Positions 15,824 through 24,483 are shown, numbered from the stretch's first letter. The stretch is 64,000 nucleotides of DNA from Oscillospiraceae bacterium (GCA_016296635.1 JAEDIZ010000001.1:1-64000); one strand, 5' to 3'. Program-made: numbers and translations. Notes: generated by a model not told the origin, from the letters alone.

Positions 15824-16100
15824 AACGTATTCTCTCGCCGCAATCGTAGGGAACGCCGCTTGCCCGCGTCGCGGCATTGCGATTCCCGGCGCTTCATGCG
15901 CCGCCAATCGCGCCGCTTCCTTGAAAACGCCTCGCTTCATCTGCCGCTGGCAGCGCTTCGGCGTTTTCCCCGACAGCCCGCTCGTAGGGCGAGGGCTTGC
16001 CCTCGCCGCTCGATATTCCATACGCAGAACCGGCAAACGGTGTCATTGCGAAACCAGTCCGCAGACTGGTTGTGGCAATCCGCAATCTCTTGGCAGGCAA
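15824..16100. repeat. Intergenic repeat modules between mnmG and tatD
   Basis: This gap contains TAGGGAACGCCGC near 15847, GGCGAGGGC-TT-GCCCTCGCC (15988-16007), CGATATTCCATACGCAGAACC near 16011 and GTCATTGCGA with stem AACCAGTC-CGCA-GACTGGTT and TGGCAATCCG (16042-16082). No ORF with a ribosome site lies here. Confidence 0.85.
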
Positions 16101-16135
16101 AACATTGCACAAACACAAAAAGAGGAGACCATCCC

Positions 16136-16900
16136 ATGTTCTTTGATTCTCACACCCACTTGAACGATCCCTGCTTCGATGAAGACCGCGAAGCAGTCAT
16201 TGAAAAGATTAAAGCCGCGCAGGTCAGCGGCATGCTGAATATCGGCTGCTGCCATGCGTCCTCGGTGGATTGCATCGCCATGGCGGAAACGTACGACTGG
16301 GTTTGGGCGGCCATCGGCACGCACCCCGATACGGCGGACGAGGTGGACGAAGCGCTGATCGAAGTCTACCGCGGTCTGTGCAGTCATCCGCGCGTGAAGG
16401 CCATCGGCGAGATCGGACTGGACTACCACTATGAAACGATTCCGCGCGAGATTCAGAAGCGCGCTTTCCGCCTGCAGATGGAGCTGGCAAAGGAGCTGAA
16501 TATGCCCGTTGTCATCCATGAGCGCGAAGCGCACGGCGATGCCATGGAGATCCTCTATGATTTCCCCACCGTTACCGGTGTGTTCCATTGCTATTCCGGT
16601 TCGCTGGAAATGGCGAAGGAACTGGTTCGCCGGGGCTGGAGCATCGGCTTTACCGGCGTTGTGACCTTTAAGAATGCAAGAAAAGCCGTGGAAGTAGCCA
16701 GCTGGGTGCCGCTGGATCGGATGCTGATCGAAACCGACTGCCCCTTTATGGCACCGGAGCCCCACCGCGGAAAGCGGAACGATCCGAGTTATGTGCCGTT
16801 GGTGGCGCAGAGGATCGCGGAGCTGCGCGGCCTTACTGCCGAGCAGGTCGCGGCGGCAACCACGCAGAATGCGCATGCGCTGTTCCGGCTGGATGAATAA
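16136..16900 (+). CDS. tatD: TatD-family metal-dependent DNase
   Basis: This is a TIM-barrel metal-dependent hydrolase with 3'-5' exonuclease activity in studied members. Of its 254 residues the metal-binding HTHL lies at 6-9, IGEIGLDYHYE near 95-105, a His in VVIHERE, VFHCYSG and the Asp in LIETDCPFMAPEPHRGKRN. All typical ligands are present and length is normal. AGAGGAG precedes the ATG at 16136; a much longer in-frame extension runs through intergenic repeats and is rejected. It is monocistronic with a clear terminator. Confidence 0.95.
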   Translation: MFFDSHTHLNDPCFDEDREAVIEKIKAAQVSGMLNIGCCHASSVDCIAMAETYDWVWAAIGTHPDTADEVDEALIEVYRGLCSHPRVKAIGEIGLDYHYETIPREIQKRAFRLQMELAKELNMPVVIHEREAHGDAMEILYDFPTVTGVFHCYSGSLEMAKELVRRGWSIGFTGVVTFKNARKAVEVASWVPLDRMLIETDCPFMAPEPHRGKRNDPSYVPLVAQRIAELRGLTAEQVAAATTQNAHALFRLDE

Positions 16901-16921
16901 CGAATAATGAACAATGAAAAA

Positions 16922-16946
16922 GGGAGCAGTTACCTGCTCCCTTTTT
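16922..16946 (+). terminator. tatD terminator
   Basis: A perfect 8-bp stem (GGGAGCAG/CTGCTCCC) flanked by A-run and T-run, usable in both directions between convergent tatD and the Cys-rich peptide gene. Confidence 0.9.
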
Positions 16947-16976
16947 GTACTTATGTGGATGATAAACCGGCGAGTT

Positions 16977-17126
16977 TCAGCAGCCGCAGCCGCAGCCCGA
17001 GTCACAGCCGCAGCCGCACCCGTTGCCATTGCCGTTGCCGCCCCAGATCACAATGATAATGATGAGGATGATGATCCACCACCAGCTGTTGCCGAATGCG
17101 CAAATACCGGAAGAATTACAAGACAT
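16977..17126 (-). CDS. Tiny membrane peptide with Gly/Asn stretch and Cys-Gly tail
   Basis: This 49-residue product has a short start (MSCNSSGICAFGNS), a very hydrophobic helix (WWWIIILIIIIVIW, about 15-28), then GGNGNGNG and a tail of alternating Cys and Gly (GCGCGCDSGCGCGC). AGGAGG sits 7 bases before the ATG, which strongly supports translation. Similar tiny hydrophobic peptides occur in Clostridia and include YjcZ-type sporulation peptides, but I cannot place this one. The six tail cysteines could bind metal or crosslink. It neighbours a spore-cortex-type deacetylase, so a sporulation role is possible but inferred. Confidence 0.75.
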   Translation of the reverse strand: MSCNSSGICAFGNSWWWIIILIIIIVIWGGNGNGNGCGCGCDSGCGCGC

Positions 17127-17200
17127 AATGAAACCTCCTGAAATATAACGTAGCGATGTTCGCCCGCTCATTCCATGTTATGCGCCCGGGTAAAAATGGT

Positions 17201-18001
17201 TCATGTGTCCTGATTCCAAAGCTCCTGCAGCGAGCCGAACCGGTATCCCATTTGCTCCCACTTCGTCAGCAGCTCATCGAGGATCTGTTCGTTCGTCTGC
17301 GAAGTTGAGTGCAGCAGCACGACGGTGCCGGGATGCAGACGCGGCAGCAGCTTGGAGAACGCCTGCTCCTTTGTCGGCTGCGCGTCCCGGTTCCAGTCCA
17401 CATAAGCAAGGCTCCAGAAAACTGTCCGGTAGCCGAGCGCCTTTGCCATCTTCAGATTCTCCTCGCTGTAAATGCCCTGCGGCGGGCGATAGAGCTTTGG
17501 CATATCCTGACCGGTGAGCGCCTTGTAGCGCTCCTCCACCTTTTGAAGCTCCTCGGAGAATTTGGCTTCCTCCGCAATTTTGGACATGTCGTAATGGTGC
17601 CAGGTGTGGTTTCCCACCAAATGTCCTTCCTCTGCCATCCGCTTTACCAGCTCCGGCGCCGTTTCCAGATAGTTTCCCACGATAAAAAAGCACGCCGGTG
17701 CGTTGTGCTTTTGCAGCGTATCCAAAATCGATGCCGTATAGCCCGCCTCATAGCCTGCATCAAAGGTCAGATACAGCACCTTTTCTTCCGTGTCCGCCCG
17801 GTAGACGGCGTCATATTCCTGCAGCGCCTGCGCAGAGGCATTGCCTACAGGCGGCTGTCCTTCCTCCCGGAAGCTGAGCCCCCAGCTGCCCGCTTCAATC
17901 ACCTCCGCCGTGCCCGTCAGAAACGGCAGCGCCGCGCAGAAGGACAGAATTGCCGCCACAGACAGCAGCAGTCTTATGTTTTCTTTCAAAAACCGTTTCA
18001 T
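17201..18001 (-). CDS. pdaA: PdaA-like polysaccharide deacetylase (muramic delta-lactam de-N-acetylase type)
   Basis: This family removes N-acetyl groups from peptidoglycan; PdaA makes the muramic delta-lactam of spore cortex. The 266-residue protein has an uncleaved-type N-terminal signal or anchor (about 5-30), then the NodB domain with LTFDAGYEAGYT (catalytic Asp), GNHTWHHYDM (His pair for metal), RPPQGIYSEE and VLLHSTSQTN. The FDAGYE wording and the PPQG loop are PdaA-like. GGGGGTG precedes the ATG at 18001; an ATG 7 codons upstream lacks a good site. It points to sporulation ability. Confidence 0.88.
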   Translation of the reverse strand: MKRFLKENIRLLLSVAAILSFCAALPFLTGTAEVIEAGSWGLSFREEGQPPVGNASAQALQEYDAVYRADTEEKVLYLTFDAGYEAGYTASILDTLQKHNAPACFFIVGNYLETAPELVKRMAEEGHLVGNHTWHHYDMSKIAEEAKFSEELQKVEERYKALTGQDMPKLYRPPQGIYSEENLKMAKALGYRTVFWSLAYVDWNRDAQPTKEQAFSKLLPRLHPGTVVLLHSTSQTNEQILDELLTKWEQMGYRFGSLQELWNQDT

Positions 18002-18059
18002 AAACAAGCACCCCCGAACCATCTTATGTGACGGCCCGGGGATACATGATACCTGATAT

Positions 18060-18191
18060 TCAGTTTTCTTTTGAGCAGGCGCCGCAGCAGCGGCTGCAGT
18101 CGCCCCCGCAGGAGCATTTATGCTTTTTTGCGCTTCTGACGGCCAAAACGACCCAAACCGTCAGCAGACCGATCACGATTACCGTTGCCAC
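18060..18191 (-). CDS. FeoB-associated Cys-rich membrane protein
   Basis: This 43-residue product starts at a GTG behind AGAGGTG. One transmembrane helix (about 2-18) is followed by KKHKCSCGGDCSRCCGACS, a Cys cluster. This is the pattern of the small FeoB-associated proteins encoded directly after feoB in Clostridia, thought to assist ferrous iron transport. It begins 13 bp after the feoB stop, in the same direction, completing feoA-feoB-small gene order. Confidence 0.88.
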   Translation of the reverse strand: MATVIVIGLLTVWVVLAVRSAKKHKCSCGGDCSRCCGACSKEN

Positions 18192-18204
18192 AGTGTATCA
18201 CCTC

Positions 18205-20187
18205 TCAAAGAAGATTTGCAATTCCGAATACGATAAATGCCGCAAGGTACGCCACGCAGCATTGGCTGAGGGCGATGATGCCTGCCCGCAGACCGGAGCC
18301 GACCTCCCGCTTGATGGCTGCGATGGCCGCCACGCAGGGGGTATACAGCAGCGTAAACACCAGGAAGCTGACCACAGAGGTCGAGGTAAACAGCGATGTG
18401 ATGCCGCTGCCCGCCAGCAGGATTTCCAGCGTGGAAACCACGGATTCCTTGGCAATGAAGCCGGAGATCAGCGCGGTCGTGCAGCGCCAGTCCGCAAAGC
18501 CGAGGGGTCTGAATACCGGCGCGATCAGCTGACCGATGGCGGCCAGAATGCTGGCAGAGGAATCTGCCACCACGTTGAGCTTCATATCAAAGCTCTGCAG
18601 GAACCAGATGATGATGGTTGCCAGGAAAATGACGGAGAACGCTCTTTGCAGGAAGTCCTTTGCCTTATCCCAGAGCAGGAGCATGACGCTCTTGAAGCTG
18701 GGCAGACGGTAATTGGGAAGCTCCATCACGAAGGGCACGGGTCTTCCGCGGAAGGCGCCCTTGAGAACCAGTGCTGCCACGATGCCCACCAGAATGCCCG
18801 TAATATACATTGCGATCATCACCAGCGCTGCATGGTGCGGGAAAAAGGCCGCGGAGAAAAAGGCGTAGATGGGAATCTTTGCTGAGCAGCTCATGAAGGG
18901 CGTCAGCAGAATCGTCATGGTTCTGTCGCGCTCGCTGGGCAGGGTTCTCGTGGCCATGACCGCCGGAACCGTGCAGCCGAAGCCGATGAGCATCGGCACG
19001 ATGGACTTGCCGGAAAGGCCGATGCGCCGCAGCAGCTTATCCATCACAAAGGCAACTCTTGCCATGTAGCCGGTATCTTCCAAAACGGAGAGGAAGAAGA
19101 ACAGCGTCACAATGATGGGGAGGAACGAAAGCACCGAGCCGACACCTTCAAAGATGCCGTTTATCAGCAGACTGTGTACCACGGGGTTGAGACCGTAGGC
19201 CGTCAGCGCTTTGTCCACAACGCCCGTCAGCGCATCGATGCCCATGGCGAGCCAGTCACTCAGGATCCTGCCGATGACATTGAAGGTCAGCCAGAAGATC
19301 AGCAGCATCACACCCACAAAAATGGGGATCGCCGTGTATTTGCCCGTCAGAATCTTATCCGCGTTGACGCTCAAGCGATGCTCACGGCTTTCCGACGGCT
19401 TGATGACCGATTCCTTTACCAGCGCTTCAATGAAGCTGTAGCGCATATCTGCCAGTGCCGCGTTGCGGTCAAGGCCGCGTTCCTGCTCCATCTGCAAAAC
19501 GCTGTGCTCCACCAGTTCCAGCTCGTTCTGATCGAGCTGCAGCTGCTCGGCGATGCCTGCATCGCCTTCAATGAGCCAGGTCGCTGCAAAGCGGGTGGAG
19601 ATGCTCGCTCTTTGCGCATGGTCTTCAATCACATGGCATACCGCATGGATGCAGCGGTGTACGGGGCCGGCCGGGCAGAAGTCATGAACCTGCGGCAGAG
19701 TCTTCGTCTTTGCAACGCGCACGATCTCATTTACCAGATCTTCTATGCCGTCGCCGGTCATGGCGCAGATCGGCACCACCGGCACGCCCAGCTTTTTGGA
19801 CATTTCTTTGATATCCACCGAGCCGCCGTTGCCGGTCAGCTCATCCATCATGTTGAGCGCAATGACCAACGGCACGCGCAGCGTCAGCATCTGCAGCGTC
19901 AGATAAAGGTTGCGCTCGAGATTCGTGGCGTCCACGATGTTGATGATGGCATCCGGTTTTGTATTTAGAATAAAGTCCCGGGTCACGATTTCTTCTGCGG
20001 TGTAGGGCCGCAGGGAATAGATGCCCGGCAGATCCACCACGGTGCAGTCCTTCTGATTGCGGATCACACCGGATTTCTGATCGACCGTCACGCCGGGGAA
20101 GTTGCCGACATGCTGATTGGAGCCGGTCAGCTGATTAAAAAGCGTTGTCTTGCCGCAGTTCTGATTGCCGGCCAGCGCAAAGATCAT
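18205..20187 (-). CDS. feoB: Ferrous iron transporter FeoB
   Basis: FeoB is a GTPase-coupled Fe(II) permease of the cytoplasmic membrane. The 660-residue protein has an N-terminal G domain with GNQNCGKTT (residues 7-15), GVTVDQKSG, DLPG (52-55) and NMMD (112-115), a helical GDI-like linker, then the Gate/core membrane domains from about 280 with VVPMLIGFGCTVPAVMATR and a second gate with TPCVAAIAAIKRE. The start ATG overlaps the feoA stop as ATGA, so translation is coupled. The FeoA SH3 partner is encoded separately upstream. Confidence 0.98.
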   Translation of the reverse strand: MIFALAGNQNCGKTTLFNQLTGSNQHVGNFPGVTVDQKSGVIRNQKDCTVVDLPGIYSLRPYTAEEIVTRDFILNTKPDAIINIVDATNLERNLYLTLQMLTLRVPLVIALNMMDELTGNGGSVDIKEMSKKLGVPVVPICAMTGDGIEDLVNEIVRVAKTKTLPQVHDFCPAGPVHRCIHAVCHVIEDHAQRASISTRFAATWLIEGDAGIAEQLQLDQNELELVEHSVLQMEQERGLDRNAALADMRYSFIEALVKESVIKPSESREHRLSVNADKILTGKYTAIPIFVGVMLLIFWLTFNVIGRILSDWLAMGIDALTGVVDKALTAYGLNPVVHSLLINGIFEGVGSVLSFLPIIVTLFFFLSVLEDTGYMARVAFVMDKLLRRIGLSGKSIVPMLIGFGCTVPAVMATRTLPSERDRTMTILLTPFMSCSAKIPIYAFFSAAFFPHHAALVMIAMYITGILVGIVAALVLKGAFRGRPVPFVMELPNYRLPSFKSVMLLLWDKAKDFLQRAFSVIFLATIIIWFLQSFDMKLNVVADSSASILAAIGQLIAPVFRPLGFADWRCTTALISGFIAKESVVSTLEILLAGSGITSLFTSTSVVSFLVFTLLYTPCVAAIAAIKREVGSGLRAGIIALSQCCVAYLAAFIVFGIANLL

Positions 20188-20414
20188 ACCGGCACCTCCT
20201 CGATCTCGATGCTGTGAGCATCCTCCTTGCGCAGGGTCAGCACGTAGCCCCGCAGCGAAAGCTCCATGGGATCGCCCATGGGTGCGACCTTCGTCACCTT
20301 TACCGTTGTCTGCGGAATCAGTCCCATATCCAGCAGCCTGCAGCGCAGGATGCCCTCGCCGCCTACCTTCAGAATCGACCCCGTGGAACCGACCGGAAGT
20401 TCATCCAATGTCAT
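20184..20414 (-). CDS. feoA: Ferrous iron transport accessory protein FeoA
   Basis: FeoA is a small cytosolic SH3-like protein required for full FeoB activity. The 76-residue product begins MTLDELPVGSTG and has CRLLDMGLIPQTTVKVTKVAPMGDPMELSLRGYVLTLRKEDA, the family core. The ATG at 20414 follows GGAAG with suitable spacing and gives the standard length; an upstream start adds 15 residues without a good ribosome site. It is first in the feo operon behind a promoter whose -10 box lies in a dyad operator. Confidence 0.96.
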   Translation of the reverse strand: MTLDELPVGSTGSILKVGGEGILRCRLLDMGLIPQTTVKVTKVAPMGDPMELSLRGYVLTLRKEDAHSIEIEEVPV

Positions 20415-20451
20415 CGCTCCGACTTCCTTTCCAGCTTTGTTTCTTTCTGCG

Positions 20452-20483
20452 GTTAGCATACACTAACTTCCGTTCCTTTTCAA
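20452..20483 (-). promoter_or_regulatory. feoA promoter overlapped by operator copy 1
   Basis: On the minus strand TTGAAA (20483-20478), a 17-bp spacer and TATGCT (20460-20455) form the promoter. The dyad GTTAGCATACACTAAC (20452-20467) covers the -10 box, as expected for an iron-responsive repressor of the DtxR or similar family. Confidence 0.7.
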
Positions 20484-20528
20484 GTATCATTTCCTACAAA
20501 ATCTGCCCAAATTTTCTGCGCTTTTTTT

Positions 20529-20544
20529 GTTAGCATAAGCTAAC
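20529..20544. promoter_or_regulatory. feo operator copy 2
   Basis: GTTAGCATAAGCTAAC is a perfect dyad nearly identical to copy 1, 77 bp further upstream, between feoA and the divergent CBS gene. It may extend repression of feo or control the CBS gene too. Confidence 0.65.
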
Positions 20545-20640
20545 CTCAGACGCGCCAAAGCGTTGTTTGGACGGATATTTACAATTTCGTCATCCATTTC
20601 GTTCTTGCTGATGGTAAACTGAAGAAAAGGAGGCTGACAT

Positions 20641-21066
20641 ATGAACATCCTGTTTTTTCTGACGCCGAAGGCTCTGTGCAGCTTTCTGCATCATGACGAT
20701 TCGATCCGGCAGGCCATGGAGCGTTTTGAGGCCTCCGGCTATTCCGCGCTGCCCGTTCTCGATGAAAACGGTGGTTACTGCGGAACGCTGACCGAAGGAG
20801 ACCTGCTTTTGGCACTGCGGTATCTCTGTGTTATGGATATGCGGCAGGCAGAGCTTCATTCCATCAGCGAAATTACGCCCCGCCGCGCGGTGCAGTCCGT
20901 GGGCGCGGATACGCGGGCGGAGGATCTTCTGCAGCTGGCGCTGGAGCAGAATTTTGTTCCGGTGGTGGATGACAAGCAGGATTTTATCGGCATCGTGACC
21001 CGCAGCCGCATTCTTGCCTATTTTCTGCAGCAGCCTTCTGACGGTGCGCACGGAAGCGCACGCTGA
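20641..21066 (+). CDS. CBS-domain-pair protein
   Basis: The 141-residue protein consists of two CBS motifs (about 12-70 and 76-133), with SIRQAMERFEASGYSALPVLDENG and ILAYF-like ends (GIVTRSRILAYF). CBS pairs bind adenine nucleotides and act as energy or ligand sensors; no effector domain is attached, so the partner is unknown. AAAGGAGG precedes the ATG. The gene is divergent from feoA, with feo operator copy 2 in the shared upstream region, which hints at co-regulation. Confidence 0.88.
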   Translation: MNILFFLTPKALCSFLHHDDSIRQAMERFEASGYSALPVLDENGGYCGTLTEGDLLLALRYLCVMDMRQAELHSISEITPRRAVQSVGADTRAEDLLQLALEQNFVPVVDDKQDFIGIVTRSRILAYFLQQPSDGAHGSAR

Positions 21067-21130
21067 AAAAATTGAAAACCATGTTTAACCTCCGTGGGTT
21101 TTGGCTATGCTTGCTCATGGAGGTGCTTTT

Positions 21131-21868
21131 ATGCAAAACAATGAACATTCGAACGCGCATCCGGTTCGGAAATTCTTTCAGGAAAAGGGCTACTACATAG
21201 TCCTGTTCCTGTGCATCTGTGCAGTAGGAATCTCGGGCTATCTGTTTGTGTCCAATGCGATTACCGAAAAGAATTCCGCAGCCGAGCAGACGCTTTCCGT
21301 CGCTACCAGCGCCACCGTGCCCTCCGGCACCGTGACCGGCAGCACGCCGCGTCCTGCAAAGACCGATTCCGTGAACCCCGAAACCCCGCAACAGACGGTC
21401 AAAGAAGAGCCGCCCGTTTCTGCATCCGCCGATGCAGATGCGAAAATCCAGGCAGCTGCAGCGCAGGTCCGTGTCTGGCCGCTTTCCGGCGAGAAAATGA
21501 ACGGATACAGCGCAGACCATCTGAGCTACAACGCTACCACCCAGGACTGGCGTACCCATGAGGGCGTGGATCTGGCCTGCGTGAACGGCGCTCCGGTGCG
21601 CGCTGCCTGCGCAGGGACCGTCACCGCCGTTTATGACGATGACTACTTCGGTTCCACCGTTGTCATTTCCCACGCGGACGGCTACACCACGCAGTATTCC
21701 AATCTCGCCGCCATGCCCACGGTTTCCGCAGGCAGCGTTGTGGAAGCCGGCGACATCATCGGCTCCGTCGGCTCCACGGCCATGCTGGAAATCGCAGACG
21801 AACCGCATCTGCATTTCGCCGTCAGCTGCAACGGAGAATCCATCGATCCCGATCACTTTATCGACTGA
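21131..21868 (+). CDS. SpoIIQ-like membrane-anchored M23 (LytM) protein
   Basis: The 245-residue protein has a basic start, one transmembrane helix (about 25-45), a Ser/Thr/Pro-rich linker and a C-terminal M23 domain (about 115-240). Zinc-site segments THEGVDLAC and HLHFAVSC are both intact. The layout matches clostridial SpoIIQ, which joins forespore and mother cell during engulfment and keeps the zinc ligands lost in Bacillus SpoIIQ; a general cell-wall endopeptidase is the alternative. GGAGGTG precedes the ATG at 21131. A GTTTA / GGCTATGCT pair upstream loosely resembles a sigma-F promoter. A strong terminator follows. Confidence 0.75.
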   Translation: MQNNEHSNAHPVRKFFQEKGYYIVLFLCICAVGISGYLFVSNAITEKNSAAEQTLSVATSATVPSGTVTGSTPRPAKTDSVNPETPQQTVKEEPPVSASADADAKIQAAAAQVRVWPLSGEKMNGYSADHLSYNATTQDWRTHEGVDLACVNGAPVRAACAGTVTAVYDDDYFGSTVVISHADGYTTQYSNLAAMPTVSAGSVVEAGDIIGSVGSTAMLEIADEPHLHFAVSCNGESIDPDHFID

Positions 21869-21872
21869 AAAA

Positions 21873-21896
21873 GAGGGTGCAGACGCACCCTCTTTT
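21873..21896 (+). terminator. Terminator of the SpoIIQ-like gene
   Basis: A perfect 8-bp stem GAGGGTGC/GCACCCTC with loop AGAC is flanked by A and T runs 5 bases after the stop. Confidence 0.92.
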
Positions 21897-21990
21897 TCTG
21901 CCATTCTTGGTTCTCCGCACTGCCGCCTCTACGGATCCCTTGCTTCTTTTTTTCGGATGTGCTATCCTTTTCCCAAAGGATGTGAGACGG

Positions 21991-22554
21991 ATGCAGACAC
22001 TTCGGCAGCAAATTGAACATTACGAGCCTTTCAACGAGCAGGAGGAAAGCGACAGACGCCTGATCCTGCAGTACATGGACACCTTTCCCGATCTTCTGAC
22101 CCGGGAAAATGAAATGGCGCACTTCACCGCCTCCTGCTGGATCGCCAATCACGATCAGACGAAGGTGCTGATGGCCTATCACAATCTCTACAGGTCCTGG
22201 GCGTGGCTCGGCGGTCATGCTGACGGCGAAGAGGATCTGCTGCAGGTTGCTCTGCGCGAGGCAAATGAGGAATCCGGCATTACAGGCATAAGGCCGCAGA
22301 CCAAGGATATTTTTTCTCTGGAGATCCTCGGCGTGGATGCCCACCGCAAACGCGGCAGACATGTGTCCTCCCACCTGCATCTGAACGTGACCTACTTTTT
22401 CTATGCCGACGATACGCTTCCTCTCCGCGTCAAGCCCGATGAAAACAGCGCCGTGCGCTGGATCGAAACGGGTCATGTGATGGATGAGGTCTCCGAGCCG
22501 GAGATGCGCGTGGTCTATCAGAAGCTTATGGAAAAAATGTGGCTGCTGTATTGA
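21991..22554 (+). CDS. Nudix hydrolase
   Basis: The 187-residue protein carries a complete Nudix box, GHADGEEDLLQVALREANEE followed by SGI, at about residues 74-96, with strands before and after it (SCWIANHDQTKVLMAYH; LHLNVTYFFY). Such enzymes hydrolyse a nucleoside diphosphate linked to another group; the substrate cannot be told. The ATG at 21991 follows AAAGGA; an upstream in-frame extension passes through the preceding terminator and is rejected. It ends at a terminator shared with the convergent BlaR1-type gene. Confidence 0.9.
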   Translation: MQTLRQQIEHYEPFNEQEESDRRLILQYMDTFPDLLTRENEMAHFTASCWIANHDQTKVLMAYHNLYRSWAWLGGHADGEEDLLQVALREANEESGITGIRPQTKDIFSLEILGVDAHRKRGRHVSSHLHLNVTYFFYADDTLPLRVKPDENSAVRWIETGHVMDEVSEPEMRVVYQKLMEKMWLLY

Positions 22555-22561
22555 ATAGCAG

Positions 22562-22591
22562 AAAGACCGTGGACGATCGTCCGCGGTCTTT
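22562..22591. terminator. Bidirectional terminator between the Nudix and BlaR1-type genes
   Basis: A 13-bp stem (AAAGACCGTGGAC arm) with one mismatch separates two convergent stop codons at 22554 and 22600. Confidence 0.88.
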
Positions 22592-22599
22592 GTTATTTC

Positions 22600-24483
22600 T
22601 TATTCCGGCAGGATCACTTCAAAAACATACTCGATCTCGTAAATTTCTTCCTGCCCGTTTACATCCTGCGAAAAACTGCAGCGCACGGAGTAAACAGCGC
22701 TGTAGTTTGCCAGCGGCAGCATGAACTCCTCCTGCAGCTCCTGCGTGTACGGCGCTTCCCCGTTCAGCCCTTCGACCGTAATTTCTATGCTGTCAGGCGT
22801 CTGCGCGTAGAAGATCAGCTGCACATCCTGCACATCCACGCCTTCCAGTCTGCCAATGCCGTCTTTCAGCGGCTCCGGCAGAACCTGCGCTTCGCCGCTA
22901 ACCGTGTGGGACAGAACGATCGGTTCACACGGAATGAATTCTCCTTCCGGCGTGATATCCGCCCCGAAATTGAGCCCCATCTCGCAGGGCAGTGTGTAGA
23001 GCGTTTCTTCGATCGGCGCCAGCAGGCTCATCACGTAGTCCCAGTCCGGCGGCTGCTGCAGATAATACAGCTCTGAGTACCGCCGCTCCTTTTTGAGCGG
23101 CATACTGATGTCAACGCTCTGATCGGTCAGGCTCAAAGACACAAGCCCGTCCTGCGTGTGAAAGAGCGCAAACAGATTCAGCCCCTCATACTTCGGCGCC
23201 GCGTAACGCCCGGTCAGCTTCCAGACCGGCAGCTTTTCCACATAGGAAAGCAGCGCCCGGGGATCGGCGCACCGGTAGTTGCGGGCGCTTCCGTTCTCAT
23301 AGACCGTCACACCCGTCTTTTCTTCCGGCAGCAGAGACAGCTCCCGATAGGAAAAGGTCTGCGCCGCGGGTTTCGTATCGTAGGCCAGCGTCGCCCAACC
23401 GCTGCTGATGATGAGACCGAAAAACAACGCACCTGCCAGAACTGCACCAAACAGTTTCCTGCCGGGCTTCACAATGCTTTTGAGTCGGTAGCGAAGCGCC
23501 TTTGCGTCCGCGGAAAGGCAGGTGGTGAAGCCCCGCGCATCCCCTGCCGTGCTGAGGATCAGATTCGCATACTGCTCTCTGCGTGCCGCATCCGCGTTTT
23601 CCAGCACCATTTCGTCGCAGGAAAGCTCCAGATCCTCGGCGCATTTTTTCATGGCGATCCACATAAAAGGATTGAACCAGCACATGGCCGTGCAGAATCG
23701 CAGAAAGAATTTCGTCTGGCTGTCGCAGCGGAGAATGTGCGCCAGCTCATGGCGCAAAATCAGCTCCAGATCTTCCTGTGTATATGATTTTTCAGGCAGC
23801 ACCACGCGCATGGTTTTCTGAAAAAGTCCAACCGAAAGCGGCGTCCCGGTCTGCCCGGAGTAGACCACCTTCAGCTTTGCCTTTTTGAGTCCCGCGTCTT
23901 TCGTCTGCAGATCCTCCCAGTATTTCAGAAGCGTTGGATCTGTGGCCGGCTCTGCATTGCGCAGGATCTTTTTCCTGAAAACAAGGTGCTGCCCAATGCC
24001 GAAAATCAGCACCAGCGCAAAACCGACTGCCCATAGAATCGCACCGTATCGCAGAACTGTCCTGCTGACATGCAGCACCAGCTTCGGTGCGGACGGACGC
24101 ATATAACTGTAGGTGGTAATATACAGAAAATTCGGGATCAGCCACAGAACTGCCACAGTTCTCGCCCGGATCAGCCGCCGCAGCAGCGGCAGCAGCGCCA
24201 GAAGCAGCATATCATACAGGCAGATGTGCAGAAAGACCCCCAAAAAGCTTTCCAGCAGGTCCTTTGCCAAATGCACTTCCCCTCCGCTGATCACAAGCGT
24301 GATCACCGGCAGCAGAACAACATAGAGCGGCAGCAGCGTCGGGGAGATCAGCGGCGCCCAGCGTTTTTGCAGCTCCCGCTCCTCTCCCGGTTCTCTCTCT
24401 CCGAGACGAAACCAGATCCCGGCGTCCACCACCAGACTGAACAGTGCAGCGAAAAAGCCGCGAAGCAGATTGTCTTCACTCAT
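22600..24483 (-). CDS. BlaR1/MecR1-type M56 membrane metallopeptidase with unusual C-terminal domain
   Basis: BlaR1-type proteins sense a signal outside the cell and cleave the partner BlaI repressor. The 627-residue protein has several transmembrane helices (about 5-25, 52-72, 82-102, 110-125, 145-165), then the zinc protease motif HELAH (245-249) and ELSCDE, and a further helix near 340-360. The ~260-residue extracellular C-terminus is not a penicillin-binding domain: no SxxK, SxN or KTG set is seen. The signal is therefore unknown and beta-lactam resistance should not be assumed. It overlaps blaI by 4 bp. Confidence 0.85.
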   Translation of the reverse strand: MSEDNLLRGFFAALFSLVVDAGIWFRLGEREPGEERELQKRWAPLISPTLLPLYVVLLPVITLVISGGEVHLAKDLLESFLGVFLHICLYDMLLLALLPLLRRLIRARTVAVLWLIPNFLYITTYSYMRPSAPKLVLHVSRTVLRYGAILWAVGFALVLIFGIGQHLVFRKKILRNAEPATDPTLLKYWEDLQTKDAGLKKAKLKVVYSGQTGTPLSVGLFQKTMRVVLPEKSYTQEDLELILRHELAHILRCDSQTKFFLRFCTAMCWFNPFMWIAMKKCAEDLELSCDEMVLENADAARREQYANLILSTAGDARGFTTCLSADAKALRYRLKSIVKPGRKLFGAVLAGALFFGLIISSGWATLAYDTKPAAQTFSYRELSLLPEEKTGVTVYENGSARNYRCADPRALLSYVEKLPVWKLTGRYAAPKYEGLNLFALFHTQDGLVSLSLTDQSVDISMPLKKERRYSELYYLQQPPDWDYVMSLLAPIEETLYTLPCEMGLNFGADITPEGEFIPCEPIVLSHTVSGEAQVLPEPLKDGIGRLEGVDVQDVQLIFYAQTPDSIEITVEGLNGEAPYTQELQEEFMLPLANYSAVYSVRCSFSQDVNGQEEIYEIEYVFEVILPE

